Part shown: positions 1 through 10,000 of the stretch, in pieces
How the letters are laid out: each line of letters starts with the position of its first letter
Numbering within the stretch: position 1 is the stretch's first letter
Origin: Planctomycetota bacterium
GTDB taxonomy: Bacteria; Planctomycetota; Planctomycetia; Gemmatales; Gemmataceae
Reading direction: 5' to 3'
Length of the DNA: 45,605 bases
Assembly (NCBI GenBank): GCA_003669555.1
Contig: QWOS01000101.1
Coordinates: 1-45,605 of the forward strand
Program-made: the position numbers and the translations under genes
The notes under the pieces: model-generated
Told to the model about the DNA's origin: nothing
Databases searched by the model: none
The model's input: only the letters and a program-made list of their open reading frames with translations

Positions 1-403
1 TCATCAGATGAGCCAGTGCAGCCGCCAGGCTCACGGCGTAATCGAATTTGGTCATTTCCTGGCGGAATGTCCAGCCCATGCTGGCGCTGGAGTCCACAAC
101 CAGCCACCCTTGCATGGTGGTTTCGGCCTTGAACTTCTTGACATAGTATTTTTCGGTTTTTGCGTAGACATTCCAGTCGATGTCCTTGATGTCATCGCCC
201 GGGGTGTACCGTCGATGCTCCGAGAATTCCACCGAGAAACCTTGAAATGGGCTGCCGTGCAGCCCGCTGAGGAACCCTTCCACAATAAACCGCGCCCGCA
301 GGTCCAGCCGCTGCACCTGCTGCACCACATCGGGGCGGAGATAACTCTCCACGCTGCGGGGCTGTTTGCCTTTGGGGGGCGTGGGGGGGAGCTTGTCGGC
401 CAT
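1..403 (-). CDS. DUF58 domain protein, N-terminal part (gene runs off the left edge)
   Basis: The start of a DUF58 protein is visible: 134 codons from an ATG at 403, with the rest beyond position 1. Residues 62-77 carry the family core (EHRRYTPGDD followed by DIDW). A von Willebrand-like metal site DSSASM lies at residues 104-109. DUF58 proteins usually work with a MoxR-type ATPase in envelope or metalloprotein maturation; their exact chemistry is not settled. The ATG is 2 nt after the stop of the upstream 153-aa gene, so the two are co-transcribed and probably translationally coupled. The MoxR gene expected as neighbour lies 2.2 kb upstream on the same strand, behind a cytochrome peroxidase gene. 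Confidence 0.88.
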   Translation of the reverse strand, partial: MADKLPPTPPKGKQPRSVESYLRPDVVQQVQRLDLRARFIVEGFLSGLHGSPFQGFSVEFSEHRRYTPGDDIKDIDWNVYAKTEKYYVKKFKAETTMQGWLVVDSSASMGWTFRQEMTKFDYAVSLAAALAHLM

Positions 404-405
404 AC

Positions 406-867
406 TCAGAACTCCCTCAACAACAAAGTGCCATCGGCGGACGATAGTCCCTCGTCATCCGATTGCCAGATACCGTCCAGACAGGTTGCCAGGTGGCGAC
501 ATATGCCTGAGCAAAGCCGCTCCACGCCCGATTCGTCCGGTGTGTCAAGGCTCCGGCGCATCGTGATGAATTGCTGTGACTGAATAATCCGCTCCATCAG
601 GGCGGGGGCCTCATCGCAGTAGTCGCAGGTCTCTACCCACGCGGCCCAGGTGTTCAGGTCATGGCGGATACCTTCCTCCTGCACCCCGTACCGGTCGAGC
701 AGGATCGGCCCGCCTGTGGGTGGTCGCATCTCCAGGGAAAACCATCCATTACCGTCTGCCCCAAAATGGCAAGTGGTCCCGGGTAGCAATTTACTGACCA
801 GCTCGGCAAGCGAAACCGGGTTGGGCGTAGCCTCGGAAAGAGCAAAGACGCGCATCCACAATCCCAT
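406..867 (-). CDS. Conserved-looking hypothetical protein upstream of the DUF58 gene
   Basis: A 153-residue soluble protein that I do not recognise. It has no signal peptide or membrane segment and is rich in Leu, Glu and Asp. It contains a CDYCDEAP stretch near residue 82 and a second Cys pair near residues 119-123, but no complete zinc-ribbon pattern. The ATG at 867 has a GAGG five bases upstream; a second ATG at 855 is possible. The stop sits 2 nt before the DUF58 start, so it is likely an accessory of the MoxR/DUF58 pathway. That role is inference from position only. Confidence 0.75.
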   Translation of the reverse strand: MGLWMRVFALSEATPNPVSLAELVSKLLPGTTCHFGADGNGWFSLEMRPPTGGPILLDRYGVQEEGIRHDLNTWAAWVETCDYCDEAPALMERIIQSQQFITMRRSLDTPDESGVERLCSGICRHLATCLDGIWQSDDEGLSSADGTLLLREF

Positions 868-911
868 CGCTGCCTCGGTTCATGGCAAAAGGCAAGCGCC
901 CAATGGCGCAG

Positions 912-945
912 AAAAAAACAGGCGACAGGAAATTCCCGCCGCCTG
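912..945 (-). terminator. Rho-independent terminator of the cytochrome c peroxidase gene
   Basis: On the minus strand a 12-bp stem (arms 934-945 and 919-930, two G-T wobbles) with a 3-nt loop is followed by seven T residues (A-tract 912-918 on the plus strand). It lies about 50 nt past the peroxidase stop and 45 nt before the next gene, so downstream expression needs read-through or a promoter I cannot see. Confidence 0.85.
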
Positions 946-993
946 GGTATCGTCGCAGATTTTCAAGACATAGTCACCGGCGGATAGGCCGGA

Positions 994-2490
994 TCAAGGG
1001 TTGGATAAAATAGCGGGTGCGGGATCTCCCTGTAGAGCGCGCAGGAAAAGCACCAAATCCTTCTTTTCCTCGGGGGTGAGCAGCAGCTTGCGGGGTATTA
1101 CTGCGGTTTGACCGTTGATGGCTGCTTCGCGCTCGGCAGGCTCATCGCGCATTTTGATGCTCAGGTGGGGATTGAGGTTGCCGCCCCGGTTGTACAGGTC
1201 GATTACTCCTTCCAGGGTGGCCTCGCTACCATCGTGCAGGTAGGGCGCCGTGGCAACGAGTTGGCGCAATCCTGGGGTTTTGTATGCGCCAACCAGGCTG
1301 GGATTTTTGTGCCCGGTCGCCTGTGCCCCAAATCGGCCCAGATCACCATCGGCTGGCCATTGGCCGTCTTTGGCCCCCACGCCCAGATTATGAAAGGCAC
1401 CGTCGGAGTAGTTGTCGCCCACATGGCAAGTATTACAGCGGGCTTTGTTGCTGAACAACACTTTGCCCCGTTGAATGGCCGCAGCAATTTCAGTCACTTT
1501 TTCAAGGCCTTTGCCCTCCTGGCTATCCAGTCCAAGTGCGCCAAGGACTTCCCTGTCCTTGGCTGCGAAAGCTTCTTTTAGCACCTTGGAGAAGTCGGCG
1601 GCGCTGGTTTCCAGTTTACCTTCGCCTTCCTCCTCCACACGGGTGCGCATTGCCAACTCGGCCCGGTCGACAATGGAATTGCCGGTTAGCACCAGACGCT
1701 CGTAGGCAGCGATGGCCTTGGCTGTGGCATCGCGGGTTGGCAGTGTGCCGAAAACCTTGGCGAATGCCTCGACATATTCGGGGTTGGCCCGAAGGCGGGT
1801 TACCACCTGATACCAGGGTATTCCCTTCCCGTCATGCATTTCGACAGGATTTTGGGGGGGGCCCTGGGCCTGGTTTTCCAAGGTGTCGGCACGGCCATTC
1901 CAGAAATGCAAAGGATGGAAGGCGCTGTTGTAAACAGTGGGTGCGTTCATGCCACCCTTCTGGTCAAAAATCCCGGTGGAAGTCTTCAGGTTATCCGTGA
2001 AACCCAAGGCCGGGTTGTGGCACGAGGCACACGAAACCTTGTTGTTCGAAGAGATAACGGTATCAAAGTAGAGCCTCTTGCCGAGCAGGACCTTTTCTTT
2101 GGTAAGCGGATTTTCGACCGGGATGGTCGGGGCGGTGTTCAGGCCTAGAGGGACTTTGATATACACTGCTGTGCGGGTGATTTTAGCACCCGTCGCCGGA
2201 TCGACCGATTCGATGGGAGCCTCATTCCAGAAGTCCTTCAGCTTGGTCCAGGTTTCAGGTTTGCGTGGATCCCGGGTGACCAGCACCACGGGGATCTGTC
2301 GGGCAAACGGTGTGATCTTAGCCAAGTCGGGCAGGGCAGCTTCTGTTTCCGCCACCTGGGCCGCAGTGGGGGCATTATCGGCTGCCAAAGCCCTCAAGCC
2401 GGTGAGAAGGGCCAAGGCACAGGCAAGCCCGTGAAAAACATGCGCTAGAAAGCGTGGGGACAACCAGGATAAAAACAGGCGATAACGCAC
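994..2490 (-). CDS. Di-heme cytochrome c peroxidase / MauG-family protein, exported
   Basis: A periplasmic di-heme protein of the bacterial cytochrome c peroxidase/MauG family, which reduces hydrogen peroxide with electrons from small c-type donors or oxidises protein side chains. Two heme-binding CxxCH motifs are present: CASCH near residue 155 and CNTCH near 353. A YLHDGS motif typical of the second heme domain is also present. The N-terminus has a hydrophobic export signal ending near ALAA. I place the start at the GTG at 2490 because AGGAGG (2497-2502) is 6 nt upstream; a TTG at 2496 would abut that site. At about 498 aa it is longer than the classic enzymes of about 350 aa; much of the extra length is a charged insert between the heme domains (residues about 280-340). 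It has its own promoter and terminator. Confidence 0.9.
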   Translation of the reverse strand: MRYRLFLSWLSPRFLAHVFHGLACALALLTGLRALAADNAPTAAQVAETEAALPDLAKITPFARQIPVVLVTRDPRKPETWTKLKDFWNEAPIESVDPATGAKITRTAVYIKVPLGLNTAPTIPVENPLTKEKVLLGKRLYFDTVISSNNKVSCASCHNPALGFTDNLKTSTGIFDQKGGMNAPTVYNSAFHPLHFWNGRADTLENQAQGPPQNPVEMHDGKGIPWYQVVTRLRANPEYVEAFAKVFGTLPTRDATAKAIAAYERLVLTGNSIVDRAELAMRTRVEEEGEGKLETSAADFSKVLKEAFAAKDREVLGALGLDSQEGKGLEKVTEIAAAIQRGKVLFSNKARCNTCHVGDNYSDGAFHNLGVGAKDGQWPADGDLGRFGAQATGHKNPSLVGAYKTPGLRQLVATAPYLHDGSEATLEGVIDLYNRGGNLNPHLSIKMRDEPAEREAAINGQTAVIPRKLLLTPEEKKDLVLFLRALQGDPAPAILSNP

Positions 2491-2537
2491 AGTCAACCTC
2501 CTTTGGGAAGCTTTCAGGAAAGCAATGATTTCAAGAG

Positions 2538-2565
2538 ATTAAACCAGAAACTTCAATTCCGCCAA
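2538..2565 (-). promoter_or_regulatory. Sigma70-like promoter of the cytochrome c peroxidase gene
   Basis: Minus strand: TTGGCG (-35, 2560-2565), 16-nt spacer, TTTAAT (-10, 2538-2543). Transcription would begin about 40 nt before the GTG start, leaving room for the strong AGGAGG. Confidence 0.5.
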
Positions 2566-2617
2566 CGCTTAGTTGTAGGGGAGAGCAGAGCCAATTCTCA
2601 AACGGTTCGGCTCCAGT

Positions 2618-3643
2618 CTAGCGTCTTGCCCCTTTCGCATAGCGACCCACTTCGGGTTCGGGGATGGTTTCAAGTAGCTTAGTGATAATATCTTCGGCTT
2701 TCTTTCCTTCGGCCTGGGCCTGGAAGTTCACGCCAATACGATGGCGAAGAACCGGTTCGGCGGCCTTGCGGATATCGTCGAGCGAAACGCTATAGCGGCC
2801 GTCCATGGCGGCGAAAGCCTGCCCCGCCTTGACCAGGTTTTGGCCAGCGCGTGGGCCAGCGCCAAAATCGAGCCACCGGCTACAGAAGTCGGGCGCACCT
2901 TCGGTGTTGGGGCGTGTTGCGCGCACCAGGCGAGCCACATAATCCAGCACATAATCGCCTACAGGCACACTCAGAACCAATTTTTGCAGGTTGCTGATAG
3001 CCTTGTTTGAGAGGATTTTGTCCAGCTTTTCCTTTTCACCCGATCGGGTAGTGGTCTGCAGGATTTTCTTCTCTTCGTCGAGGCTGGGGTAATCGACCCG
3101 GACTGTGAACATGAAACGGTCAAGCTGGGCTTCCGGTAGAGGATAGGTGCCCTCCTGCTCGATAGGGTTTTGCGTGGCAATAACGAAGAAGGGGTCGGGT
3201 AGCTTGTGGGTATCCTGACCCACTGTCACCTCGCGCTCACCCATAGCCTGTAGAAGAGCGGCCTGGGTTTTTGGGGGAGTGCGGTTGATTTCATCAGCCA
3301 GCAAGATATTTGTGAAGACCGGACCTTGCACAAACCGGAATTCTCGACGACCCGAGGACTCATCGAGAATCATGGTGCCGGTGATGTCGGTTGGCATCAG
3401 GTCGGGCGTGAACTGGATTCGCTTGAAAGATAGCTCCATGATTTCGGAAAGGCTGCTTACCAGCAGCGTCTTGGCCAACCCCGGCACGCCGATAAGCAGG
3501 CAATGTCCGCGGGTGAAGATCCCCGCCAGTATCTGCTCGATAACCATGGTCTGACCAACGATAACCTTGCGCAACTGCTCAAGCATTTGTTGTCGGGTGG
3601 CAGCGAACTGTTGCAAATACTCGCCGATACGGTCCTGGCTCAC
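2618..3643 (-). CDS. MoxR-family AAA+ ATPase
   Basis: A 341-aa MoxR ATPase. Walker A GVPGLAKT is at residues 52-59, Walker B LLADEIN at 114-120, sensor region ATQNPIEQEGTYPLPEAQLDRF from about 156. A C-terminal AAA lid follows. MoxR proteins act as chaperone-like remodelling ATPases, usually with DUF58 and von Willebrand proteins; the DUF58 gene is further downstream on the same strand. Translation starts at a GTG at 3643, preceded by GAGGAACGC. The length matches the family norm. Confidence 0.93.
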   Translation of the reverse strand: MSQDRIGEYLQQFAATRQQMLEQLRKVIVGQTMVIEQILAGIFTRGHCLLIGVPGLAKTLLVSSLSEIMELSFKRIQFTPDLMPTDITGTMILDESSGRREFRFVQGPVFTNILLADEINRTPPKTQAALLQAMGEREVTVGQDTHKLPDPFFVIATQNPIEQEGTYPLPEAQLDRFMFTVRVDYPSLDEEKKILQTTTRSGEKEKLDKILSNKAISNLQKLVLSVPVGDYVLDYVARLVRATRPNTEGAPDFCSRWLDFGAGPRAGQNLVKAGQAFAAMDGRYSVSLDDIRKAAEPVLRHRIGVNFQAQAEGKKAEDIITKLLETIPEPEVGRYAKGARR

Positions 3644-3706
3644 GCGGGGCGTTCCTCGAATGAAGGGGCGGAATCCTGAAGTCGGACAAGTCGCCTGCAG
3701 GTAGTC

Positions 3707-3715
3707 ATTCTATCA
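3707..3715 (-). promoter_or_regulatory. Possible extended -10 promoter of the MoxR gene
   Basis: Minus strand TGATAGAAT: an extended -10 (TGn) with a 5/6 match to TATAAT, 64 nt upstream of the GTG start. No good -35 is present, as is usual for extended -10 promoters. Confidence 0.4.
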
Positions 3716-3827
3716 TGAATACTGTATGGGAGCACTCCAAAAGTGGCGGAACCGCTGGTAGATTCCCGAATGGGCTATGGCGTCCCAATAGGCTGGGCCA
3801 TAAATTTTTACCTCGGAGACCAGGCAG

Positions 3828-4118
3828 ATGTCAGGCCAAAGCAACAAGCCTCCTGGTAGTTGGCAAGTCTGGCGCTTCAATCCCCGCTTCTATCGGTCAA
3901 GCGGGAAGGGTGGGGTGTTTGCGGAGATTTACTGGGTGTTTGGTTTCGAATTCCTCGCCATGCTGGCCTTGGGTGTGGGGATCTATTTTGGCAGTATTCG
4001 TCCCGGGCTGCAGCAAAAGCGCCGTGACATGGAAATTTACCAGCGTCTCAGGCAGCTTGAAAAAGAGAAACCGGGCGAAATAGGGGTAGTTGGTGCCCCG
4101 CCCAAAGCACAGGAGTGA
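3828..4118 (+). CDS. Small single-span membrane protein upstream of the M16 protease
   Basis: A 96-aa protein of unknown function. One membrane helix (about residues 41-57) is followed by a charged, probably coiled-coil tail rich in Lys, Glu, Arg and Gln. A GGAG lies 9 nt before the ATG. Its stop overlaps the AGGAG of the protease gene 3 nt downstream, so the pair forms a tight operon. It may anchor or regulate the protease or be an independent envelope protein; no motif settles this. Confidence 0.7.
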   Translation: MSGQSNKPPGSWQVWRFNPRFYRSSGKGGVFAEIYWVFGFEFLAMLALGVGIYFGSIRPGLQQKRRDMEIYQRLRQLEKEKPGEIGVVGAPPKAQE

Positions 4119-4121
4119 CGG

Positions 4122-6866
4122 ATGATAGCCTTCCGGAAACTGGTGATACTACTGGGCTTTTTTTGCCTGGCAACTTCGAACCTGATGGCACAGAGCCGGG
4201 ATCCGGTGTTGGTCTCTGCCTTGGGCCTGTACGACCGGGTGCAAACCCATCGCCTGGAGAATGGCTTGCGAGTGGCCTTGGTGCCGATGCCAGGGGCCGC
4301 CACGGTGACCACCATGCTGGTTTTCAATGTGGGGGCTGCTGATGAGGACCTGGACCAGACAGGCTTGTCGCACTACCTCGAGCACCTGATGTTCAAGGGC
4401 ACCGACCGCCTGATGCCTGGCGATATCGATCGCATCACGCTGAAAAATGGCGGTGCCAACAATGCGTTTACCTCGGAAGATGTGACGGCCTATCACTTCG
4501 ATTTCGCCGCCGACCGCTGGGAAAAAGCCCTGGAGATCGAAGCCGATCGCATCCGTAACCTGCGCATCGACTCCCGGCATGAATTCCAGCAGGAAAAAGG
4601 GGCGGTGATTGAAGAGCTGAAGCGCAACGAGGACGAACCCTGGGATCTGGAAAGCAAGGTCTTGCTGCCGCTGTTATTTGGCCCGAAAGGTCCGTATGGG
4701 CACCCGGTAATCGGCGAGGCAGCGCATGTGCGCGCCGCCCAGGCAGATGGCATCCTCAATCACTACCGTCGATGGTACCACCCCAACAACGCGCTGCTGG
4801 TAGTTGCGGGCGGGTTTGAGACCGAAACCGCCATGACCAAAATCAAAAAACACCTGGGGAATATCGCCGCAGCCAAACTGCCGGCCCGTCGGGAACTGCC
4901 GACGGAGCCGGTCAAGTTGCCGGTCCGCGTGTCCATGCCCTCGAAGTTTGAAGTGGCCAGAATCCTTATCGGCTATCCATCGATGAAGCGCAACGATCCG
5001 GCAGAACCAGCTCTGGATCTGGCTGCGAGCCTGTTGGCAGATGGCAAAAGTTCGCGATTGTACCGCCGGCTGGTGGAGAGAGAGGAAATAGCCAGCGCGG
5101 TAAGCGCCTCCAACGACACCGGCAAATATCCCGGCTGGTTTGGTGTGCAGGTGGAGTTGGTGGCCGGGGCTGACCTGGCCAAGGCCGAGAAGATCATCGA
5201 TGAGGAGATCGCTCTGCTGGTCGCCAGGGAAGTTGATCCCCGGGAACTCGACCGCGTGCGCCGCCAGTTGCTGGCTCAATCGATTTATGCTCGTGACACG
5301 GTGCACGGACTGGCGCAAAGCGTAGCGATGAGCCTGGCGCACAGCGAAGTTGGCCAGGCCAAGGCTTATCTGGAAGGTATAGGTCGGGTCACTTCAGCCC
5401 AGGTACAGCAGGTTGCCGCCCGGTTTCTATCAGAAAACAACCGCGCTAAAGTGGTGTCGATCCCGAAGATGGGAGCGGGCGGAGGGGGTGAAGCGGCAGG
5501 GAAAGCCAAGGCCAATCCGAGCCGCCGCCGGCTGGATCGCTCCGAATCCGAATTGGCATCGGGGAGCGCCATCAATCCATTGGCAGGCGCCAGGCGGGTG
5601 CAACTGCCCTCCGGCACCACCGTATGGTTGCTGGAGCGCCGCGAACAGCCCGTGGTAAACCTGGCGGCTCGCTGGCGGGAGGCAAGGATTCACGAGCCTG
5701 CCGACAAGGCCGGGCTGGCCCAGTTGACCGGTTCATTGCTGGAGGAGGGATTCGGCCAGGGTGACAGGAAGATGGATGGCAAGGCCTTTTCGGAGGAACT
5801 GGAGTCGATGGGGGCCCAGTGGTCGATCGACTCGCGGGGAGCTGGTTTACGTGTGCTTACCCCCCAGGCAGACCGGTCCCTGGAGCTGATCCTTTCGGCT
5901 CTGGCCTATCCGGTCATTCCGACTGACGCCTTCGACCGGAACCGGAAGTTGCAGATTTCCGAAATAGCAGAGGGTGAAAAGCAGTCGATGCAGCGTGCCC
6001 GCGAGGCTTTGGCCCGTGTGATCTATGGCGCAGCCCATCCGATGGGGCGCGCCGGGGCTGGCAAACGCCAAACCGTTGAAAAACTCACGGTTGAGGATGC
6101 CAGGGCTTTTCACGGGAGGGTATTCACGCCGGGCAATCTGGTGTTGTCGCTGGTTGGTGATTTTGATGGCGCCGCAATGGAGCAGACATTACGGAAGCTG
6201 ACCGCCGCCTGGCCAGCCAGGCCAGCCCCGGCCCTGCCAGAACTGCCTGCTCTTCCCACAGGAGCACCCGTCAGTGAGGTGATCAGTATGCCCGAAACGG
6301 TGCAACTGCAATTCCTGATGGGGCATGTGGGCATCCGCCGCACCGATCCTGATTTCCATGCCTTGCTGGTAATGGATCATGTGCTGGGGACCGGGCCGGG
6401 TTTCACCGACAGGCTTTCCAGCGGCTTGCGTGACCGTGAAGGTCTGGCTTACACCGTGAACGCACAGATCTGTTCTTCCGCTGACCTGCGGCCGGGCATC
6501 TTTTTATGCTATATCGGCACTGATCCTGCCAATTTCGCCCGGGTGGAAAAGCGTTTCCGGGAAGAAATCACCCGTATCCGCGCCGAGGACGCAACGCTTG
6601 CTGAGGTGGAAGATGCCAAAAGCTATCTAGTAGGTAGCCTGGCTTTCCAGTTTGATGGAGGGGCGGCCCTGGCAGAGCGGCTTCAGGCTGTGGAAAGGCA
6701 CAACCTGGGACTTGACTTCCTGAACCGTTTTCGTGCTGAGGTGGGTAAGGTCACGGTTGGGCGTGTGCGTGAGGTTGCCGAAAAACACCTCCACCCTGAT
6801 CGGCTCAACCGCGTCGCTGCCGGGCCAATCGATGCCCAGGGGAAGGTGCTGAAGGCGGAAAAGTAA
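4122..6866 (+). CDS. Secreted M16 (pitrilysin/insulinase-like) zinc metalloprotease, tandem M16 domains
   Basis: A 914-aa peptidase. A signal peptide covers about residues 1-23. The first M16 unit has the inverted zinc motif H84-YL-E87-H88 and the distal ligand Glu at about 164 in VIEELKRNE, the expected spacing. The second unit (from about residue 500) has no HxxEH at the equivalent place (LTGSLLEEG), so it is the non-catalytic half that closes the chamber, as in two-domain M16 enzymes. It probably degrades peptides in the periplasm. The start is supported by AGGAG 6 nt upstream. A strong terminator follows the stop. Confidence 0.93.
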   Translation: MIAFRKLVILLGFFCLATSNLMAQSRDPVLVSALGLYDRVQTHRLENGLRVALVPMPGAATVTTMLVFNVGAADEDLDQTGLSHYLEHLMFKGTDRLMPGDIDRITLKNGGANNAFTSEDVTAYHFDFAADRWEKALEIEADRIRNLRIDSRHEFQQEKGAVIEELKRNEDEPWDLESKVLLPLLFGPKGPYGHPVIGEAAHVRAAQADGILNHYRRWYHPNNALLVVAGGFETETAMTKIKKHLGNIAAAKLPARRELPTEPVKLPVRVSMPSKFEVARILIGYPSMKRNDPAEPALDLAASLLADGKSSRLYRRLVEREEIASAVSASNDTGKYPGWFGVQVELVAGADLAKAEKIIDEEIALLVAREVDPRELDRVRRQLLAQSIYARDTVHGLAQSVAMSLAHSEVGQAKAYLEGIGRVTSAQVQQVAARFLSENNRAKVVSIPKMGAGGGGEAAGKAKANPSRRRLDRSESELASGSAINPLAGARRVQLPSGTTVWLLERREQPVVNLAARWREARIHEPADKAGLAQLTGSLLEEGFGQGDRKMDGKAFSEELESMGAQWSIDSRGAGLRVLTPQADRSLELILSALAYPVIPTDAFDRNRKLQISEIAEGEKQSMQRAREALARVIYGAAHPMGRAGAGKRQTVEKLTVEDARAFHGRVFTPGNLVLSLVGDFDGAAMEQTLRKLTAAWPARPAPALPELPALPTGAPVSEVISMPETVQLQFLMGHVGIRRTDPDFHALLVMDHVLGTGPGFTDRLSSGLRDREGLAYTVNAQICSSADLRPGIFLCYIGTDPANFARVEKRFREEITRIRAEDATLAEVEDAKSYLVGSLAFQFDGGAALAERLQAVERHNLGLDFLNRFRAEVGKVTVGRVREVAEKHLHPDRLNRVAAGPIDAQGKVLKAEK

Positions 6867-6888
6867 ATCTCAGGCGGTTTTGTTCGGG

Positions 6889-6918
6889 GAAAGGCGGTCC
6901 CTAAGGACCGCCTTTCTT
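6889..6918 (+). terminator. Rho-independent terminator of the M16 protease operon
   Basis: A perfect 12-bp inverted repeat (6889-6900 and 6905-6916) with loop CTAA; the right arm ends in a T-rich stretch. It is 22 nt past the stop codon. Confidence 0.85.
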
Positions 6919-7076
6919 GAGGCTCTTTACTGGAAATTGGTTCACGCCTGTCAATACACAGCATTTTTGGGAGCGGTTCCGGTCTGATTCATCCACATGT
7001 GTCTGTAACAGGCCCGTATCCGGGATTAGCTGAGGAACCGAATAGTATTTTTGCCAGGCAAGACCTTCCCTTTGTC

Positions 7077-10000
7077 TCAGGGATCAATTATTTCTATCGT
7101 TGGTTCCCGACCTCGCAAGGGCACCAGTGAGATGATCAGGGCATAGAGCCGATCGTCCGGCATTTCGTTGGCCTGCAGCCGACAGTAGAGGTGGTTTTCA
7201 TCGGCCCTGCGGAAGCGCTGGCTGGTTTTTGCCAATTCCTCCAGCCGAACGGGCTGGCGACCGACCAGCACCAGATCCACTGGGCCATATTCGCCCTGGG
7301 AGCGGTCGAACTGGATAGTGCTAATCTTCCAGCTGTCGCAACGCACGCGCACTTCCACCAGGCGGAACAGCCATTCCACAGTGGGGTGGATGGAGCCGAA
7401 CCGGTCTTGCATCTCCTGGCGAAAATCGCGCAGGGTGTCAAGCGTACGCACCCGCCCCAGACGGCGGTAGACTTCGATGCGGGCCTTCTGGCCAGGGATG
7501 AAGTCACGCGGCAGGTAGGCTGGCCAGCCCAGGTCAACATGCACTTCCAGGGGTTCGGCCAGTGGTTGGTTGCGCATCTGGCGCACGGCATTATCAAGCA
7601 ACTGGCAATAAAGCTCATAGCCAACAGCCGAGATATGGCCAGATTGCTGCGTGCCCAGAAGATTGCCGGCACCCCTGATCTCCAGGTCGCGAAGGGCGAT
7701 CTTGAAGCCAGAACCCAGGGCGGTGAACTCTTCGATCGCCTTCAATCGGCGGGCTGCGCCGCCATCCATGCCCCGGCTGGCCTTGGCTGGGTCGAGCAGC
7801 ATGTAGGCATAGGCGCGGGTTTTAGAGCGCCCCACGCGGCCACGCAGCTGGTGCAGTTCGGCCAGGCCGTAGTGATCGGCCTCGTTGATGAAAATGGTGT
7901 TGGCGGATGGAATATCAAGCCCGCTCTCGATGATGGTGGTGGAGACGAGGATGTCAGCCTTGCGGTTGAGGAAGCGAACCATCGCATCCTCCAGTTCGTC
8001 GCCGTGCATCTGGCCATGCGCCACCACCATGCGGGCCTCCGGCACGATTTTGCGCAGCCGTTCAGCGAGCTGGTGGATGTCTTGCACCCGGGTGTGGACG
8101 AAGAAAACCTGCCCATCACGGTTAAGCTCGCGGAGTACCGCGTGGCGGATCAGGCTTTCGTCGAAGCGTAACACCCGGGTCTCCACCGGTTGCCTGTCAG
8201 GCGGGGGAGTCTCCAGATTGGAGATGTCGCGGATGCCCAAAAGTGCCTGATGGAGTGTGCGGGGTATTGGCGTGGCTGTCATGGTCAGGACATCCACTTT
8301 CTCACGCAACATTTTCAATCTTTCCTTGTGCTCGACCCCAAATCGTTGCTCCTCATCGATAACCACCAGCCCCAGATCTTTGAAGCGTATATCCTTGCTT
8401 ACCAGCCGGTGCGTTCCCACCACAATGTCCACCGTGCCTTCGGCGAGTCCCTTGAGGATGCGGTGCTGTTCGGCATGGCCCCGGAAACGGTTTAGGCAGG
8501 CGATAGTGAATGGGTATTCTGCCATGCGGGATGTGAATGTGCGGAAATGCTGCTCCGCCAGCACCGTAGTAGGAACCAGCACGGCCACCTGCCCGCCGGC
8601 ATCAGCCACCTTGAAGGCTGCACGCAGGGCCAGTTCGGTCTTGCCGAAGCCCACATCGCCGCAAATGAGCCGATCCATGGGCCTGGGACGCTCTAGGTCT
8701 GCCTTGATCTCGCGCATCCCGGCCAATTGATCCTCGGTCTCCCGAAAGGGAAAGGATGCCTCGAATTCGCGCTGCCATTCGCTGTCTTGTGGCCAGGCCC
8801 GACCCGGATTGGCTGCCCGTGCGGCCTGGAGGGTGATCATGTCGGCGGCGAGATCAATGACAGCTGCAGCCGCCTTTTCCTTCTTTTTTTGCCAGGCAGC
8901 TGAGCCAAAGCGCGACAGCTCCACCCCCTCACCTGAGGCACCGACATATTTTTGCACCAGATGAATCCGCGACACGGGCACAAATACGCGCACACCCTCA
9001 CGGAATTCGAGCACAAGGTGCTCCTCGGCACGGCCTGCCCGGGCAGCCTCCTCTGCCTCCTCAATGGGTCGTGAGCCGGAACTGCCCGTGATGGCGGTGG
9101 CTGCCAGCCTGTCCAGCAATTCCATTCCCAGGTAGCGGGCAATGCCATGCGCTACATGCACCACCAAGTCACCTGGCGTCAGCTCAAGGAAGGAATCGAT
9201 GGCGCGGGATTCCACCCGTCGTTTGCCTCTGGTCTGCCCGGCGTCTGGCAGGGCCATGCCACCTACCACCTCGCGGTGAAACAATTCCTGGCTACCAAGC
9301 AGGACCCAGCCCTCGGTAGCGCTTACCTCGCCTGTCTGGCCAGGAATGAGCCGAAAACCAGCTCGCAGGCAGCCCCGGACAATACGCAACCGGTCGCCTT
9401 GGGCGACTTGACCGGCCGCAAGCACTTCACCGAGCCGGACCACCTCCCCATCGCTACCACAGGCCACCAGCACCCGATCCCGACGCGCCACCTCGTCGAG
9501 TTCGTCACGCACCCGCTGGATATTGCCCGAGAGTCGTTCCACCGACTCCACCAACAGGTGGCAGGTCTCCTCGACGCTGGTTGCTGGCATCGCTGAGAGG
9601 GCGATACTGGGCCTGCTGGCCAGGGCCTGTTGCATCTGGTCGACGCTGAAGAGGCCACCCAGCTTGCCGGATCGGTCACAAAGGTTGGTAGCCTGCTCGC
9701 GCAATTCGCGTGGCTCCACCCAGACCACCCACGACCCCTTGGGTAGATGCTCCACCAGATGAGCGGCTGCTCCTTCCATCAGTTTGCCGGTGGCGGCGGA
9801 AACGCTGTCTCCATCTGATTTCACCCGCAGGAGATCCGCCCATTCCACCTGACCCAGGCTGCGCTGGGTATCCCCGGCAAAGTGTCGAATTGATTCCACA
9901 TCATCGCCAAAAAATTCAAGCCTGGCTGGATGCGGAGACTCCGGCGACCAGACATCCACCAAACCCCCGCGCCGAGCGAATTCGCACGGAAATTCTACAG

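Noticed and set aside
7191-8171. A 326-aa frame on the plus strand.
   Set aside because: It lies entirely opposite mfd, whose motifs are clear; the translation has biased composition and no domain.
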